Source: Adineta steineri (taxonomy: Eukaryota > Rotifera > Eurotatoria > Adinetida > Adinetidae). Taken from it: a stretch of 64,000 nucleotides of DNA. Of the stretch, positions 36,834-51,355 are shown in pieces (position 1 is the first letter of the stretch; each line of letters starts with the position of its first letter). The notes below the pieces were generated by a model that saw only the letters and a program-made list of their open reading frames with translations, was not told the origin of the DNA and made no database searches. The stretch lies in NCBI GenBank assembly GCA_905250115.1, contig CAJNOI010000196.1, positions 91,076 through 155,075 of the forward strand, read 5' to 3'. A program made the translations under genes and the position numbers.

Positions 36834-37731
36834 CTAAAATTGAATTAATAATTCATTTCGTTTTTGTTTTAACACATTCAATATATCATCTGAATTATAA
36901 TCTTCTATTTCATTTTCTTCATGACTATCATTAGGTATAGTAGATGTTACTTGTGTTAATGTACTTTTATCTGAAGAATAAACTGTTGGTTGTTCAGTGA
37001 GTAATGATGATGATGATTCGATTTGAACTAATGGACGATAGCAAACAGATGCATATTGGTCATTATCTCGTGTTGGATAAAGATTGATATCATCAGAAAG
37101 ATTTGACGCAGTTGAAACTAATAGAGATGTTTGAATACTAGCATTCTATGAATAAAATTCTATTTGCTTGTAATGTCTGTGTAGATGCTTCGGATACAAG
37201 AATTGGAGATGACGCTATTACCTGTGTTTCAATAGGTAAATGTATTGGTTCATTATATTGTACTTGTTCAAATCGACGTCGTAAACGCCATTGATGCAAA
37301 ATATCATTATCACACTGTTCAGTTTTATATTCAACTTTTAATAAAAAAAAAGAAATATACATTCAATTTTTTAACAACTCTATATGTTTTACTAGTTCGA
37401 TTGAACATTGGTTGACCTGATTGTTCATGTGCAGTAGTTTTTATCATAACAGGGTTAGTGTATGTATCTGACATTTCGACTATATTAGATGAAGGAGTAG
37501 TAAATGCTTGATTAAGAAGTAATGATGCTCGTTTATTTAATACTTCATCAATATCATTTTTATACTCTTCATTTTCCTTGTATAGAATGATTATTATTTT
37601 GAAGTATTTTTCTTAGACAATGTAACATACCGTCGACGAGTTACCTGCATATTAAATTTAAATGAAACTCTAATTAATTAATTACTTAATCAAAAAAGAT
37701 CATTATCACATGATTCATTATCGTTGTACAT
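36834..37731 (-). CDS. Unknown protein, five exons including a 14-base micro-exon
   Basis: Exons 37710-37731, 37631-37644, 37393-37576, 37222-37334 and 36834-37145 join in phase to 215 codons including the stop (214 residues). The N-terminus is MYNDNESCNSSTENEEYKND. A conserved-looking motif ILHQWRLRRRFEQVQYNEP lies in exon 4. The C-terminal part is Ser/Asp-rich and ends VLKQKRNELLIQF. No signal peptide or membrane helix. The last intron (37146-37221) stays open for most of its length and reads VIASSPILVSEASTQTLQ, so its retention would give a different, truncated end. It is divergent from G6PD, 367 bases apart. Family not recognised. Confidence 0.65.
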
Positions 37732-38098
37732 TTTCTTAAAGTTGTCAAGCAACTATCATCTATATATTTCGTTTTTCCTATTATAAATAAATCATAAAAA
37801 TAAGAATATTAAGTTTATTTTATCTATGCATTACTTTTTTATCTAATGTTCAATAAAATTAATGTAAGATGTCGCCAATTCTTAGTCATCGTGATTGGTG
37901 ATCGATTTTGAGCTACTCTTATAAGCTTTGCGTCCCATTCGTTCCTTTTATATTTTATGACATATCATCCTGTCAATGCAAAAAATGTAACTATTTATAG
38001 ACGTTTTCATAATAAACTATTCAAGCATATTGCATTTAAACATTTACCTGTTCTTTCTATCTTTTCTACCGTTTATCAACGATCATACTTGTATTATA
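37732..38098. promoter_or_regulatory. Divergent promoter region, unknown gene / G6PD
   Basis: The 367 bases between opposite start codons must contain both leaders and promoters. The contrast with the 1-3 kb gaps elsewhere suggests shared control. No specific site can be named. Confidence 0.5.
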
Positions 38099-40504
38099 AT
38101 GACAGCAAATAAATCGCATACAATTGTTGAAAGTGTTATAGAAAAAGTTGATTGCATTTATGAACGTTTACGCGATCAAGTAATTCGTATGGGAACATCG
38201 ACAGGATCAGAATCTCATATATTTTTTGTTTTTGGTGCATCTGTACGTTAGATTTACTTGAAAATAGTATATAATCGTAATATATTTTATATTTATCTTA
38301 GGGTGATTTAGCTAAGAAAAAGATTTATCCAACACTCTGGTTTGTAGAAAAAAAACAAACGAAAATAAAAAAAAATTGAATCTTTAATTTTATGGTTTAG
38401 GTGGTTGTATCGTGATGGATTTATACCAGAAGGTACACATTTTATTGGCTATGCACGTAGTCAAATAACAACAGAAAAAATATTTGAAAATGCTGCAAAA
38501 TATATGAAAGTAAAAAAAAATCTATATCCATTGATAAATATATATACATATATATACTAGGTAAAAGATAATGAACATGATCTATATGAAAAATTTGTGA
38601 AACTTAATTCGTATGTTGCTGGTTCATATGATAAAGATGAAGATTTTAAACATTTAACAAATGAAGCTAATCAAATATCGAATCAAGAGAGTGCACATCG
38701 ATTATTTTATTTAGCATTACCGCCGAGTGTTTACGGAAGTGTATCTGAGTTGATTAGTAAACATTGTCGACCAAAATCGTATGATAATATTTTTAGAAAT
38801 TTTTTATGATGTATGAAATATTTTGTTTTGTCTAGACCTGGTTGGATGCGTTTAATTGTTGAGAAACCATTTGGAAAAGATCTTGAAAGCTCAAATAAAT
38901 TATCTGAACATTTAAATAAATTCTATACGGAAGAAGAAATCTATCGTATTGATCATTATTTAGGAAAAGAAATGGTACAAAATATAATTGTACTTCGATT
39001 TTCTAATCAAATTCTATCACGAGTTTGGAATCGAGATTCAATTGCAGCTGTTAATATTATTTTTAAAGAAGATATTGGTACACAAGGAAGAGGCGGATAT
39101 TTTGATGAATTTGGAATTATTCGGTATGAAGAAAATATTTTAATAATCATATATAAATACCCAAAGGATTGCATATCAATAATAATAGAATGTGACCTAA
39201 TGTTTTTTTCTGACATTATGAGGGAAAAGAAATAATTAAAGTTAAGGAAATAATAAATATATTCTCTTTCTCGTAGAGAAGAGTCCAGTGAACATAAATT
39301 GTTTGTTTGTTTGTTTGTCTGTCCGCACGATCAAAAAAACATCGAAAATAATTTTTTCGAAATAGACATTTCTAGAGGTATTCCGATGCAGGGAGTTCGA
39401 ATCTGAGGTCTATTGGGTGACCATGATGAGGTGGGTGGACGAGGATCAGTAAAAAGTCATAAAAACATCGAAAACTAATTTTTCACGGTTTTCATTTGTT
39501 CTTCCAGTAAATGTGAAGGAAATGCATTTCAACGAGAAAGAGCTAAGCGAGTCCTCGGATGAGCGTTACTTGTTTATTTATTTTTAAGAGATGTTATACA
39601 AAATCACCTAATGCAAATTTTATCTATTGTTGCAATGGAAAAACCACGTTCAACGAAAGGTGAAGATATTCGTGATGAAAAAGTGAAAGTATTACGTTGT
39701 ATAGCTCCAATAAAACCAGAAGATGTTGTTATTGGACAATATACTGGTGATAAAAATTCAAAAGACCCAGAACGTCAACAAGGATATTTAGATGATAAAG
39801 GTGTACCAAAAGATTCAACTACACCAACGTTCGCACAAGTCGTGATTTTTATTAATAATGAACGTTGGGCTGGTGTACCATTTATTCTTCGAGCAGGTAT
39901 TTTGTTTTTCTTCTTCTATTGATAATACGAATAAATTAATCTGTCTGTCTTTTATTAAGGTAAAGCATTAAATGAGAAGAAAGCTGAAATACGTATACAA
40001 TTTCGTAGTACACCTGGTGGAATGTTTGATGATGATAATCATGGAAGTGATCCAAATGGTAAATTAGCTCGTGATGAACTTGTTATACGTGTTCAACCAA
40101 ATGAAGCTATTTATCTTAAATTAAATACAAAACGACCTGGTGAAATGGGTTTTAGTATAGAAGAAACTGAATTAGATTTAACGTATGGTAATCGTTATAA
40201 AGGTGTTAAATTACCTGATGCATATGAACGTTTAATACTTGATGTATTTATGGGTTCAAAAATAAATTTTGTACGTTCAGATGAATTAGAACAAGCATGG
40301 CGTATTGTTGATCCGATACTTGAAGAAATTGATAAGAAAAAAATTCCAGTTATTCCATATACATTTGGTAGTAATGGATTAAATGAAGCATTTGATGCTG
40401 CTAGAAAACATGGTTATATTTTTCGTGGTACTTATGTTTGGAAAGATGAACGATCTTCATCAGAAACAAATAAAGAAGTAACAAAAGTTGAAGATAAAAA
40501 ATAA
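38099..40504 (+). CDS. G6PD: Glucose-6-phosphate 1-dehydrogenase
   Basis: Catalyses the first step of the oxidative pentose phosphate pathway, making NADPH in the cytosol. Seven exons: 38099-38242, 38302-38339, 38401-38509, 38561-38778, 38836-39123, 39589-39896, 39960-40504. They total 549 residues, somewhat longer than the usual 515 because of extended ends. The NADP-binding motif [19 protein letters not shown] is split by an intron after GAS. The active-site peptide RIDHYLGKE lies at about residues 207-215, preceded by [11 protein letters not shown]. The later conserved parts ([57 protein letters not shown]) are intact. The intron at 39124-39588 is unusually long and holds repeats. NADPH supply is relevant to oxidative stress in desiccating rotifers, but that link is general knowledge. 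Confidence 0.97.
39124..39588. repeat. Long G6PD intron with imperfect direct repeats
   Basis: AAAACATCGAAAATAATTTT at about 39336 recurs as AAAACATCGAAAACTAATTT at about 39462. Between them lies GAGTTCGAATC (39393-39403), resembling a tRNA B box, but no A box or foldable arm is evident. GTTT tandem copies lie at 39301-39318. This may be a degraded element. Confidence 0.45.
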
Positions 40505-40824
40505 ATTTAGTCATTGCTGATAGAACAAAATATTTCTCATATGACTTGGATCTGCTTTTTTTTTGTATTGTCCGTTACATAATACGCATTTTATTTTTTT
40601 TTAATATTTCTATTAGCTTTTTGTCATTTCTCAAATAAACTCATCTAATATTTAATATTATTTTTCAATTATGATGTTAATAATAGTACGATATATATTG
40701 CTCTTCTTCAATTTATAACAAATAGACACATGAATTAAACGGAAGATTTAATAAAAAAAACTTGCGACTATGGATATTAATTTTTTATTTCAGATACTTG
40801 GTATAATTTATTTGAATAAAAATA
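40505..40824. other. Intergenic, G6PD 3' end and ATP6V1A promoter
   Basis: A 320-base AT-rich gap between two genes on the same strand. It must hold the G6PD terminator and the ATP6V1A promoter. No further feature is evident. Confidence 0.5.
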
Positions 40825-43717
<2,893 letters not shown>

Positions 43718-44355
43718 ATTTTTTTATTTAATTGTGATAATAATTTTATATTTTCATACAAATTGTGATAATGGTTTTATATTTTATTTTTATTTAATCG
43801 TGAGAATGATTTTATATTTTTATTAAATAATATTTTGCAATTCCGATCTGAAAATTAAACATTAACAAAAAGCTCATTACGAAAATATCAAATTCTTCCA
43901 AAAAAACGATTATTTTATGCATAGCATATAGTTATTCATACTAAAATAACATTAATTTATGAATAAAAACATATTTATGACAACTATGAATCACTTGATA
44001 TTTCGTTTTTCTTATTGATTGATTCGAAACTTAATTCTTCCTGTTTCTATTTGACTAACGTTATTAAAATTTGTTTCTAACTCTCGTCATGGTTAAATAA
44101 TAAAAGATTACAAAAGGAAACTTTAGATGATATATATGTGTACCGAAATTGAAAAAAAATGACACGCACAAATACAAAGAAAAAGAAAAAAATGTCGGAT
44201 AGAAATATAAAATATTCTTTTTCGTTCGCGCGACGTGCGCATTTTCAAAACGCATCATAAATAATACAGTGTAGTATGCTATCAGTTTAATCATATAATA
44301 TTTAGACTCATCATTATATCGACTATTGTTAAATATATAGAATCATTGAATATTT
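43718..44355. other. Intergenic, no gene recognised
   Basis: ATP6V1A 3' flank with several imperfect tandem copies of a TTTTATATTTT-type unit at about 43745-43830, then the promoter side of the next gene. No supported open frame. Confidence 0.5.
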
Positions 44356-44831
44356 ATGGCTAAGGTAAACAAATCCCAATGATTCTTTCATCTATTGTTT
44401 CAAATTTTCTATCTAGATATTTCTATACACTCTCTTACTGATTTGTACACTCAATCAAGCTTCATCAGAATATCCTGATGGTAACGAAGGTTAGATAACA
44501 ATAAAAAAATATGTTTGTTTTACAATTAATATGTATATTAGAAATTATGATTGCCTCTAATCGTCTTCATAGAGGAACGGATCAACTTAAACGTCGTGTT
44601 AATCCATTAGTTAATGTTATGAAATCTTCATCATATAATCAATTTAAACGAAATCAACAACCAGTATTATACGAACAACAAGAAGCTGAACCAGATACAT
44701 TCTATGTTCAAATGAACATTGATTCAGATGTAGATGTAGATGAAGATGAACCATTAGAAACTAAATATGTTGATGTAATTATAGATACAAAACGAAATGT
44801 AAATACATATTCATATAATAGAAACGGATAA
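44356..44831 (+). CDS. Small secreted acidic/basic protein
   Basis: Three exons, 44356-44364 (9 bases, MAK), 44417-44489 and 44542-44831, separated by introns of 52 bases. They total 124 codons including the stop (123 residues). The split start restores a signal peptide, MAKIFLYTLLLICTLNQASS, not visible in the last exon alone; this is the main support for the model. The mature part has a basic stretch (HRGTDQLKRRV) and a later acidic one (DSDVDVDEDEPLETK). No Cys after the signal peptide, so no disulphide fold. Likely extracellular or a precursor; KRR could be a processing site. Family not recognised. Confidence 0.75.
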
Positions 44832-45727
44832 AATTTATTTTCGAATAGAAATTATAAACATTAATGATTAATTATATGGTATATATATTCAATTGAATGA
44901 ATTTTATTATATTTCTTAAAAAACTTGATTTGTTTACTTCTTTTTTTTCTTAAATAAATTCAATGAAAGTTAATAGATTTCGAATGTATTGTATATAGAG
45001 AAAAAGCTTTCAGCTTTAATTCTAGTCGAAAAAAAGTAAATTGACACCAATAAGATAACTTAACAAATCAAGGTCAAATATTGATTCGTTTTCTATGTCT
45101 GCACAAATCAATGCTTTGAAGGACATGGAAATTTTTCGAATTTAATCTCTTTTCTCTGTCTTTTTCTTATTTTTTATTTTATAACTAGAGTTTCAATCAT
45201 GTTGATTCTGTTTTGCTAAATGTATCTATTGTTTAACCTTTGAAAATATAATCAGTTTTCATTACATGTAATAACAATAGTATAATTACTGTTGTATTAT
45301 TAATATTGCCGAGTTATGAAATAAAATCAATAGACATTCTAAACAATTGGCCGGACTTAGGACTATATTTAAATAGAATTGTGTAAGGTAAGATGACAAG
45401 AAGTGTATTTCTATTAAATTAAATAACACTCAAATCTACGTCTGACCTAATGTGTAACCTGAATTCCAATAAAATCTAGATTTCTAATTACATAATCAAA
45501 ACTATTACAAGCTATTAATTCTTCAACTTCTTTTTGTTGCAAATAACAATCTGTTTAATAAGTTTTAGCATGTGTCGGAGCTTTAATATCCATATCTAAG
45601 TTTGAGACTTATTTAATCGACTAAGACAGTATTGGCTATTTAGATCGTTGTTTATTGATATAATTTTTCTTACTAATGTGTAGTATTTTCTGGTAAGAAC
45701 AATCGAGATATCATGGTGAATACATCG

Positions 45728-46016
45728 TTTAGACTGCATCTTTTGCTTACTACCAGACCTCTATGAGGTATGAAAAACTTCAAAAGGATTTATTCTCTCG
45801 CACCTTTATTTTCAAGATATGATTATTTTACTGGAGCTTCGATTGAGCGTACAATATTTCGCAAAACGGAATCTCTCGCGAAGGAAAGATTCGTTCTGAC
45901 TGAAGATCTAGTAAAACAATCATATCTCGAAAATAACAGCACGAGAAAATAAATCCATATGAGATTTTTTTATACCTCATTGAGGTCTATTGGTGGCTAA
46001 AAGATACAGTCTAAAA
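45728..46016. mobile_element. Foldback/MITE-like element with ~50-base terminal inverted repeats (289 bp)
   Basis: The left end begins TTTAGACTGCATCTTTTG; the right end, reverse-complemented, begins TTTTAGACTGTATCTTTTAG. Both arms continue about 50 bases and share GACCTC-TATGAGGTAT or GACCTCAATGAGGTAT, so each arm has its own small palindrome ACCTC..GAGGT. The interior holds a 60-codon open frame at 45770-45952 with no transposase motif. No convincing target-site duplication was found, so insertion type is open. Confidence 0.8.
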
Positions 46017-47730
46017 GGTATTGAAACTATATATAAATGCCAAGAGAAAGAAAAGAAAATTCATCAAAATTACTAATAAAAAATGCTATGTTAGTAAAAT
46101 AATATTATTATATTATCATTATAACAATTAAAAACTTTTTTTTATTAATATTTAACCTTTACTGATTTGTTTAATACTATTTTAGATTTGAACTTTCTAT
46201 TTAGTTAATGATGGTATCTAAAAAATTATTTGTAGGTATTTTTTTATAAAGATCCATATTAATGTTATAGTTAATCATAAACAACAACATAGATTTTTCT
46301 TTGTCTACATCCGCTAGTCGTTATTATCTTTATAATAATTAGATTCTGTATAATATGTTAATATTACAATTTAGTTTTAATCTTCTAACGTTGATAAATA
46401 ATGATTATGAATCGTTATCATTATTTGACAAATTCGTTTAATATTTTATTTCTATATATGTCGACGTCGGAAAGAAATCGTTAATAACCATTGTAAATTA
46501 TATCCAATCACGTTGAAGATTTTGATTACTATATCGTATGGCAACATATCTTCTAAACACTCAAAAACAAATTAAAAATTAAACAAGAAAAAAAAACAAC
46601 TGTCTATTATCCTTGTCAAAATTAAGACGGTGTATATGATAAGTATTTTTATATAATCTTTTTTTCTATTATTTCATAATTATCACATCACCTATTCGTT
46701 CATGTATGAAAAAACAAAATGATGACAAGTTTTTTTCTTCTCCAGAGTACTACAAATTCCATTTCCGTTACTTTTTACGTGCCGATTTCCGTTACAATCA
46801 TGTATCTATAACAATGGGCGGCGAAATAAATAGCTAAGTATCTATGTGACTTATAGGCATACAATAATGAATTCAATGTAATCAAGCATACATAGTTCAA
46901 GTATCACTGGTATTCAATAACACATCAAGAGAATGAATAAGAGCATACACAGTAGTAATATTCAAAGTATTCTATATTGAATCACGCTAATAAACTTGAC
47001 AAGTTCAATACATGTATATACTAAATTGTTATCATTTAAATTAGTGTATAGTTAGGAAAAAACGTATTGAATTTATTATGAGTACATTATAAGAAGAAAA
47101 AAAGAGATTGTATATATATTTTCATTGTGTTGTTTTGCACTATATTGTGTCAAAATAAACTCGTCGATGATCAATAGAAAAATAGATTCAGTTAAATTGA
47201 AACAAAAACGAATTTAATCATTCATTATTATTGTACAGAAATTTCATTTTATTCACAAAGAGTATATTTGCCTCTTAGCAAGTTTTCTTTTTCTATGTCA
47301 ATCACTTAAATCTTAAAAGTACTCTTCTATAGTTCGATTGTCGGTATGAATTGATGAAGAGGAGAAGAAGAAGAAGAAGAAGAAAATCTTTACCAATTTT
47401 TTTTTATTTTCGCTTTCCTTGACAATAATTCAACGATTAAAAAAAATCAAAAATTTCATTTGTATTCATAATTCAATATATATAAATAACTGATGATGAC
47501 GCCCATAAAAAGTCAGAGCTTTTTTTTCTCTAGCTACCACTTACACACTATTTATAAGTTTTTTTTTTGCTTTTTTCAACATGAATCAATTCATTGATAC
47601 TGTCATTATGTGTCTACTCTCTTGAACAAATCAATTGACAAATGAAAGAAGCGAGAGAACAGTTAGTTTCTACCTGCAAGCGTTATGAATGGTTGATACT
47701 CTTCGTCATTTATATTTTCTCTTTCTCTTT

Positions 47731-47761
47731 CTCTCTCTCTCTCTCTCTCTCGCTCTCTCTC
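47731..47761. repeat. (CT)n microsatellite
   Basis: CT run of about 31 bases with one CG interruption, preceded by TTTCTC units. It ends about 108 bases before the start codon of the homeobox gene, so it may lie in the promoter or leader. Confidence 0.9.
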
Positions 47762-47869
47762 AACAATGATTGGACACTAATGGAAAATGATCGGATCATG
47801 TATTCGTTTAAATAAATTCATAAAATGAAAATTTTCATTGTTTGTCTAACGCAGACATATATATAAAAG

Positions 47870-49815
47870 ATGATGAATAATGGTTTATGTGGACAAACGA
47901 CGCATTTATTACCACTGTTAACAAAAATGAAAAGAAATATTTCAAATAATAATGAAGATAATTTAACATCCATATCTTTTGTTGGTACAAGATCATTAGT
48001 ATCATCTCGTAAAATACTTAAATTTGGTGTTGATACAATTCTTGGCAATGTTAATACACATTTAGATAATAATTCTTCATTTGAAATAGGTAATGATTCA
48101 AATGATGAATTAAGACATAAAGGTAAAAATTGTTTATAATTATTAAATCAGAAGAAATGTATTTATATATAGTTGACATTCATGTTACATCACCTATTTC
48201 AACAAATTCATCTGTTTCTTCAAGTGAACCTTCTCTTGTTCAATCTCCTGTAATCAAACAACAATTTTCAATGTGTTCAAATAGTAATTCACTTCATCCA
48301 TCATCTCAAGAAATTAATAATGATCATATTTTACAACAGATGATTGCAGCCAGTCGATCTCATCATTCTTCATTACCACCTCATCCTTTATGGCGTCCAA
48401 ATCTTCGACCTTTTATTGGTAAGTACTGATAAATATATACAAAACAGGTTGTCTATATCAATTATCTATTATATATGACATGAGCCAATTAAAATCAAAA
48501 CAAAAATATTATGATCTTTTAGAGATTATCGACAAAGGACATCCAAAAGACGATGATTCATTATGAGTTTTGATTGGTGTTAGCGTCTGTGTGATTCACA
48601 CGATGCTAATCTAGAGATTAAGTTAGTCCTTCTAGTCTAATTGGTTTAGGATAACTGCCCGGATAGCATGAGGTGTGGGTTCGAATCCCACGAAGATCAC
48701 TTTTTCTCCACTTTCTCTTTCTTTCATTTTCCTTCCGCTGATATATACAGTTTTTCTGATATTGATTCGCTTTATCTGCTCTCTCTGTATACTATTAACA
48801 AAAACCATATCGCACAAAGTATTATTTTCTTATGTATTCATTCCCTATTGGTTAATTCGCCTTCATTTTCCTCGTGTCCTCTGTATATTTTATGAAACGA
48901 TCTATATGAACATATAATAGGAATTCATGTCATGCAATAATATCCCTCTAATTATATATGTTATTGATAATTAAAGAATTAGTATAGTGTTTTTCAAACG
49001 ATAATTTCTTTTGAATAGAGAAAGATAAATAAAAGCAATATTTAACTGGATATTCTTGATGGATGGCATCTTTCTTTCGCTTCGCTTGTTTTGATTTCTT
49101 CACTCTAGGCTTATTTCTATTGTCTACATATTATTTTTTATTCTTTTTATTCAATTAATGTATTCTATCTATTATCAAAACAAAAGAGAATGTGTATTTG
49201 TTGATTCTTTGTCTTTATTGTATAGGTCATTATTTTGAAAATAATGGTTCACCTTCAATTTTAAATGGTTTAATGCCAGGAAATGGACTTTATTTTCCAT
49301 CATCAGCATCATTTTGGCCAATAGATCTTCGAGGTAAAACACAACCGCGAATGTTAAGACGTGCAGTTTTTACTGATCAACAACGTAAAGGTCTTGAAGT
49401 TGCTTTTTTAAAACAAAAATATATTAGTAAACCTGAAAGAAAAAAATTAGCACAACGTCTTAATTTAAAAGATTCACAGGTAAAATATTTAAATTGTTAA
49501 TCATTTTAATTCTTTATTTTCTTTTATAAAAATTGTCAAGGTGAAAATTTGGTAAGAAAAATTGAATTTTCGAAGAATTTGTTTTTTTTTAAATAATATT
49601 TTAGGTTTCAAAATCGTCGTATGAAATGGCGAAATACAAAAGAACGTGAATTACTAATGTCAACAAAATCAATTAATAATAACAATGAATTATCAAATGA
49701 TTGTCAACAAAAAGACGAATTTCTTGGTTCATATTGTTCTAATTTAATTGATGATGATAATAACGAAACAAATAATTCTGATATTGAAGAAAATAATCAA
49801 TTAAATGAAGAATAA
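47870..49815 (+). CDS. DBX: Dbx-class homeobox transcription factor
   Basis: Exons 47870-48122, 48173-48418, 49226-49479, 49541-49551 and 49605-49815 total 325 codons including the stop (324 residues). The homeodomain spans about residues 208-267: MLRRAVFTDQQRKGLEVAF, LKQKYISKPERKKLAQRL, NLKDSQVKIWFQNRRMKW, then RNTKEREL. The combination MLRRAVF, KQKYISKP and KDSQVKIWFQNRRMKWRN..KERELL is diagnostic of Dbx, which patterns interneurons in animals. Helix 3 is split across an 11-base exon encoding VKIW. The N-terminal ILKFGVDTILG may be an Engrailed-type repressor motif. The tail is acidic and Asn-rich. Nuclear. Confidence 0.9.
48626..48699 (+). tRNA. tRNA-like unit, probable tRNA pseudogene or SINE head
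   Basis: Contains a good A box (TAGTCTAATTGG) and a perfect B box (GGTTCGAATCC), a perfect 5-pair T stem (GTGGG/CCCAC) and a D stem with two wobbles. It is followed at 48701 by five T, a polymerase III stop. Against a working tRNA: the acceptor stem has two mismatches, the anticodon stem has only three pairs, and position 33 is C instead of T. It lies in the 807-base second intron of the Dbx-class gene, same strand. Confidence 0.55.
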
Positions 49816-51355
49816 AATTGTATTGTATTTTAATTAAGATGTTTTCTGTTTTTTGTTTCAATTTAGACATTTTTCCTTTTATTAATTCTCAACAATAAAG
49901 AGAATATATATATGTACATGTACAAATATTTCAGTTGATCAAAATAAATAAATTAAAACTTAATAGATAAGTGAATGAATTTTCATAGATTGATCCTATT
50001 AATACTTAAAATCTTGTTATTCTTTTCAACATCAGTCACTTCAGTCAAGTATACTTTTCTGTATTTGTTTGTTTATATATGAATCCTTAATGTATATATA
50101 CAATCGTGTTTGCATTAACCTTCGTTTTGTATTAAGTAGATCATTTTGTTTTTATTTTATTTAGTTTTTGTTGCTAATAGAAAATTGATTTTATTAGTGA
50201 ATACATCGTTGATATTATTTTAAAATTATGATCATCTTCTTTAATTATTACTAAAATAATTGTATTAGGTGAATGTTTCACTTTTATTTTCTTATTCTAT
50301 CAAATGACGAAATAAGAGAATCCTTTGAAATATTTTGATTGATACTGCCATCTGTATCCAAAGTAGGCTAAGAAAAAATAAACTACCAACAAACATGAAG
50401 ATTTAGATGTACAACTAAGACGAGATTATCCATAATAATACATGTTAAACTTAGCGATTTCATAGTTCTTGAATTGATTGCTTAGCAACTTTGATATAAT
50501 AATCAAATAAGAAGTCTTATAAAAATTGAATAATATTATTTTATTTTTCTTAAGTATCATTATATCAAATAAATCACAAATAATACAAAGGTTTGAATTG
50601 TATTTCATTGTGTGAGTGGATGCATGTTTGTGTTTTATATTTTGCATGAAAATCTTTTCATAATCATTCAATAAAGTAAGAACTTCTTCTTTGGATCTTT
50701 CTGATTGTAATCAAAGACTTTATTGTTGATGTATCGAGAGCTTATAGTCGTTCTCCCCAGTATTTCTCAGAATGGAAGTGATATAAATAAAAAAAAACTA
50801 AATATATACACAGATAAGTCATGGCAATCTTTCTAAATCACTGAAATATGATGGTTCTCGCTTTCCGATACGGCGCGGAGCGCTAAAAGCAGGAGGGGAG
50901 TAATCACAAAATCGGAGAAAGAAAAAACAATTTTCTCAGTTTGAGTTTTTCTGAATTTTAGAAAAAACTTCTTAAATTTTCCGTCTTAACTACCCAAAAA
51001 CCAAAACTGATGAGCAAAAAAAAAGGTCTTTAGTTTAGTTTGTAGAGGATTCTGTAGACCTACGAACCAGTTTTGAAATCCAAAATGGGAAAATAGGAGA
51101 AACTAAATCGGCCCAAGCGGTAACAAGTCAACTCAAAAATCGGAGAAAATTCAGTCTTTTTTCCAAAAGCAGGAGGGGGGTACCTCCGCTCGCGCCGCGC
51201 TTGTTCATCACTCAACTTAATTTGACTTATGCACCTTACTGTATACAAAATATAGACATTTTAAGTTTACAAAATGTTCGCCTAAATATACTTTTTCTTT
51301 TTTTCTTTTTTTAATTAAAAAATATTATTCTGCCTTTTCTTTAGCAGTAATTCAT
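49816..51355. other. Intergenic with one GC-rich repeat element
   Basis: AT-rich except for the element at 50871-51197. Open frames at 50426-50671 and 51060-51248 lack domains; the second lies inside the element. The right end holds the promoter and perhaps a noncoding leader exon of the large downstream gene, since TTTCTTTAG resembles an acceptor at about 51344. Confidence 0.5.
50871..51197. mobile_element. Putative nonautonomous element with GC-rich inverted ends (~327 bp)
   Basis: The left end CGGCGCGGAGCG is matched by the reverse complement of the right end, CGGCGCGAGCG. Inside, AAAAGCAGGAGGGG occurs near both ends in the same orientation (about 50885 and 51164), and AATCGGAGAAA also occurs twice (about 50910 and 51138). 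The GC-rich ends stand out strongly from the AT-rich surroundings. No target-site duplication identified. Confidence 0.5.

Larger units (their letters stand above)
44832..47869. other. Intergenic with one foldback element
   Basis: About 3 kb of AT-rich DNA. The only clear structure is the inverted-repeat element at 45728-46016. A GAA run lies at about 47361-47383 and a CT run just upstream of the Dbx-class gene. No gene supported. Confidence 0.55.

Noticed and set aside
45770-45952. 60-codon frame within the foldback element
   Set aside because: No transposase motif, too short, and placed wholly between the element arms; likely chance.
48601-48720. Functional tRNA gene
   Set aside because: Two acceptor mismatches, a three-pair anticodon stem and a missing T33 argue against function, so it is reported only as tRNA-like.
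51060-51248. Minus-strand 62-codon frame
   Set aside because: It overlaps the GC-rich repeat element and has no domain; chance frame in repeat DNA.
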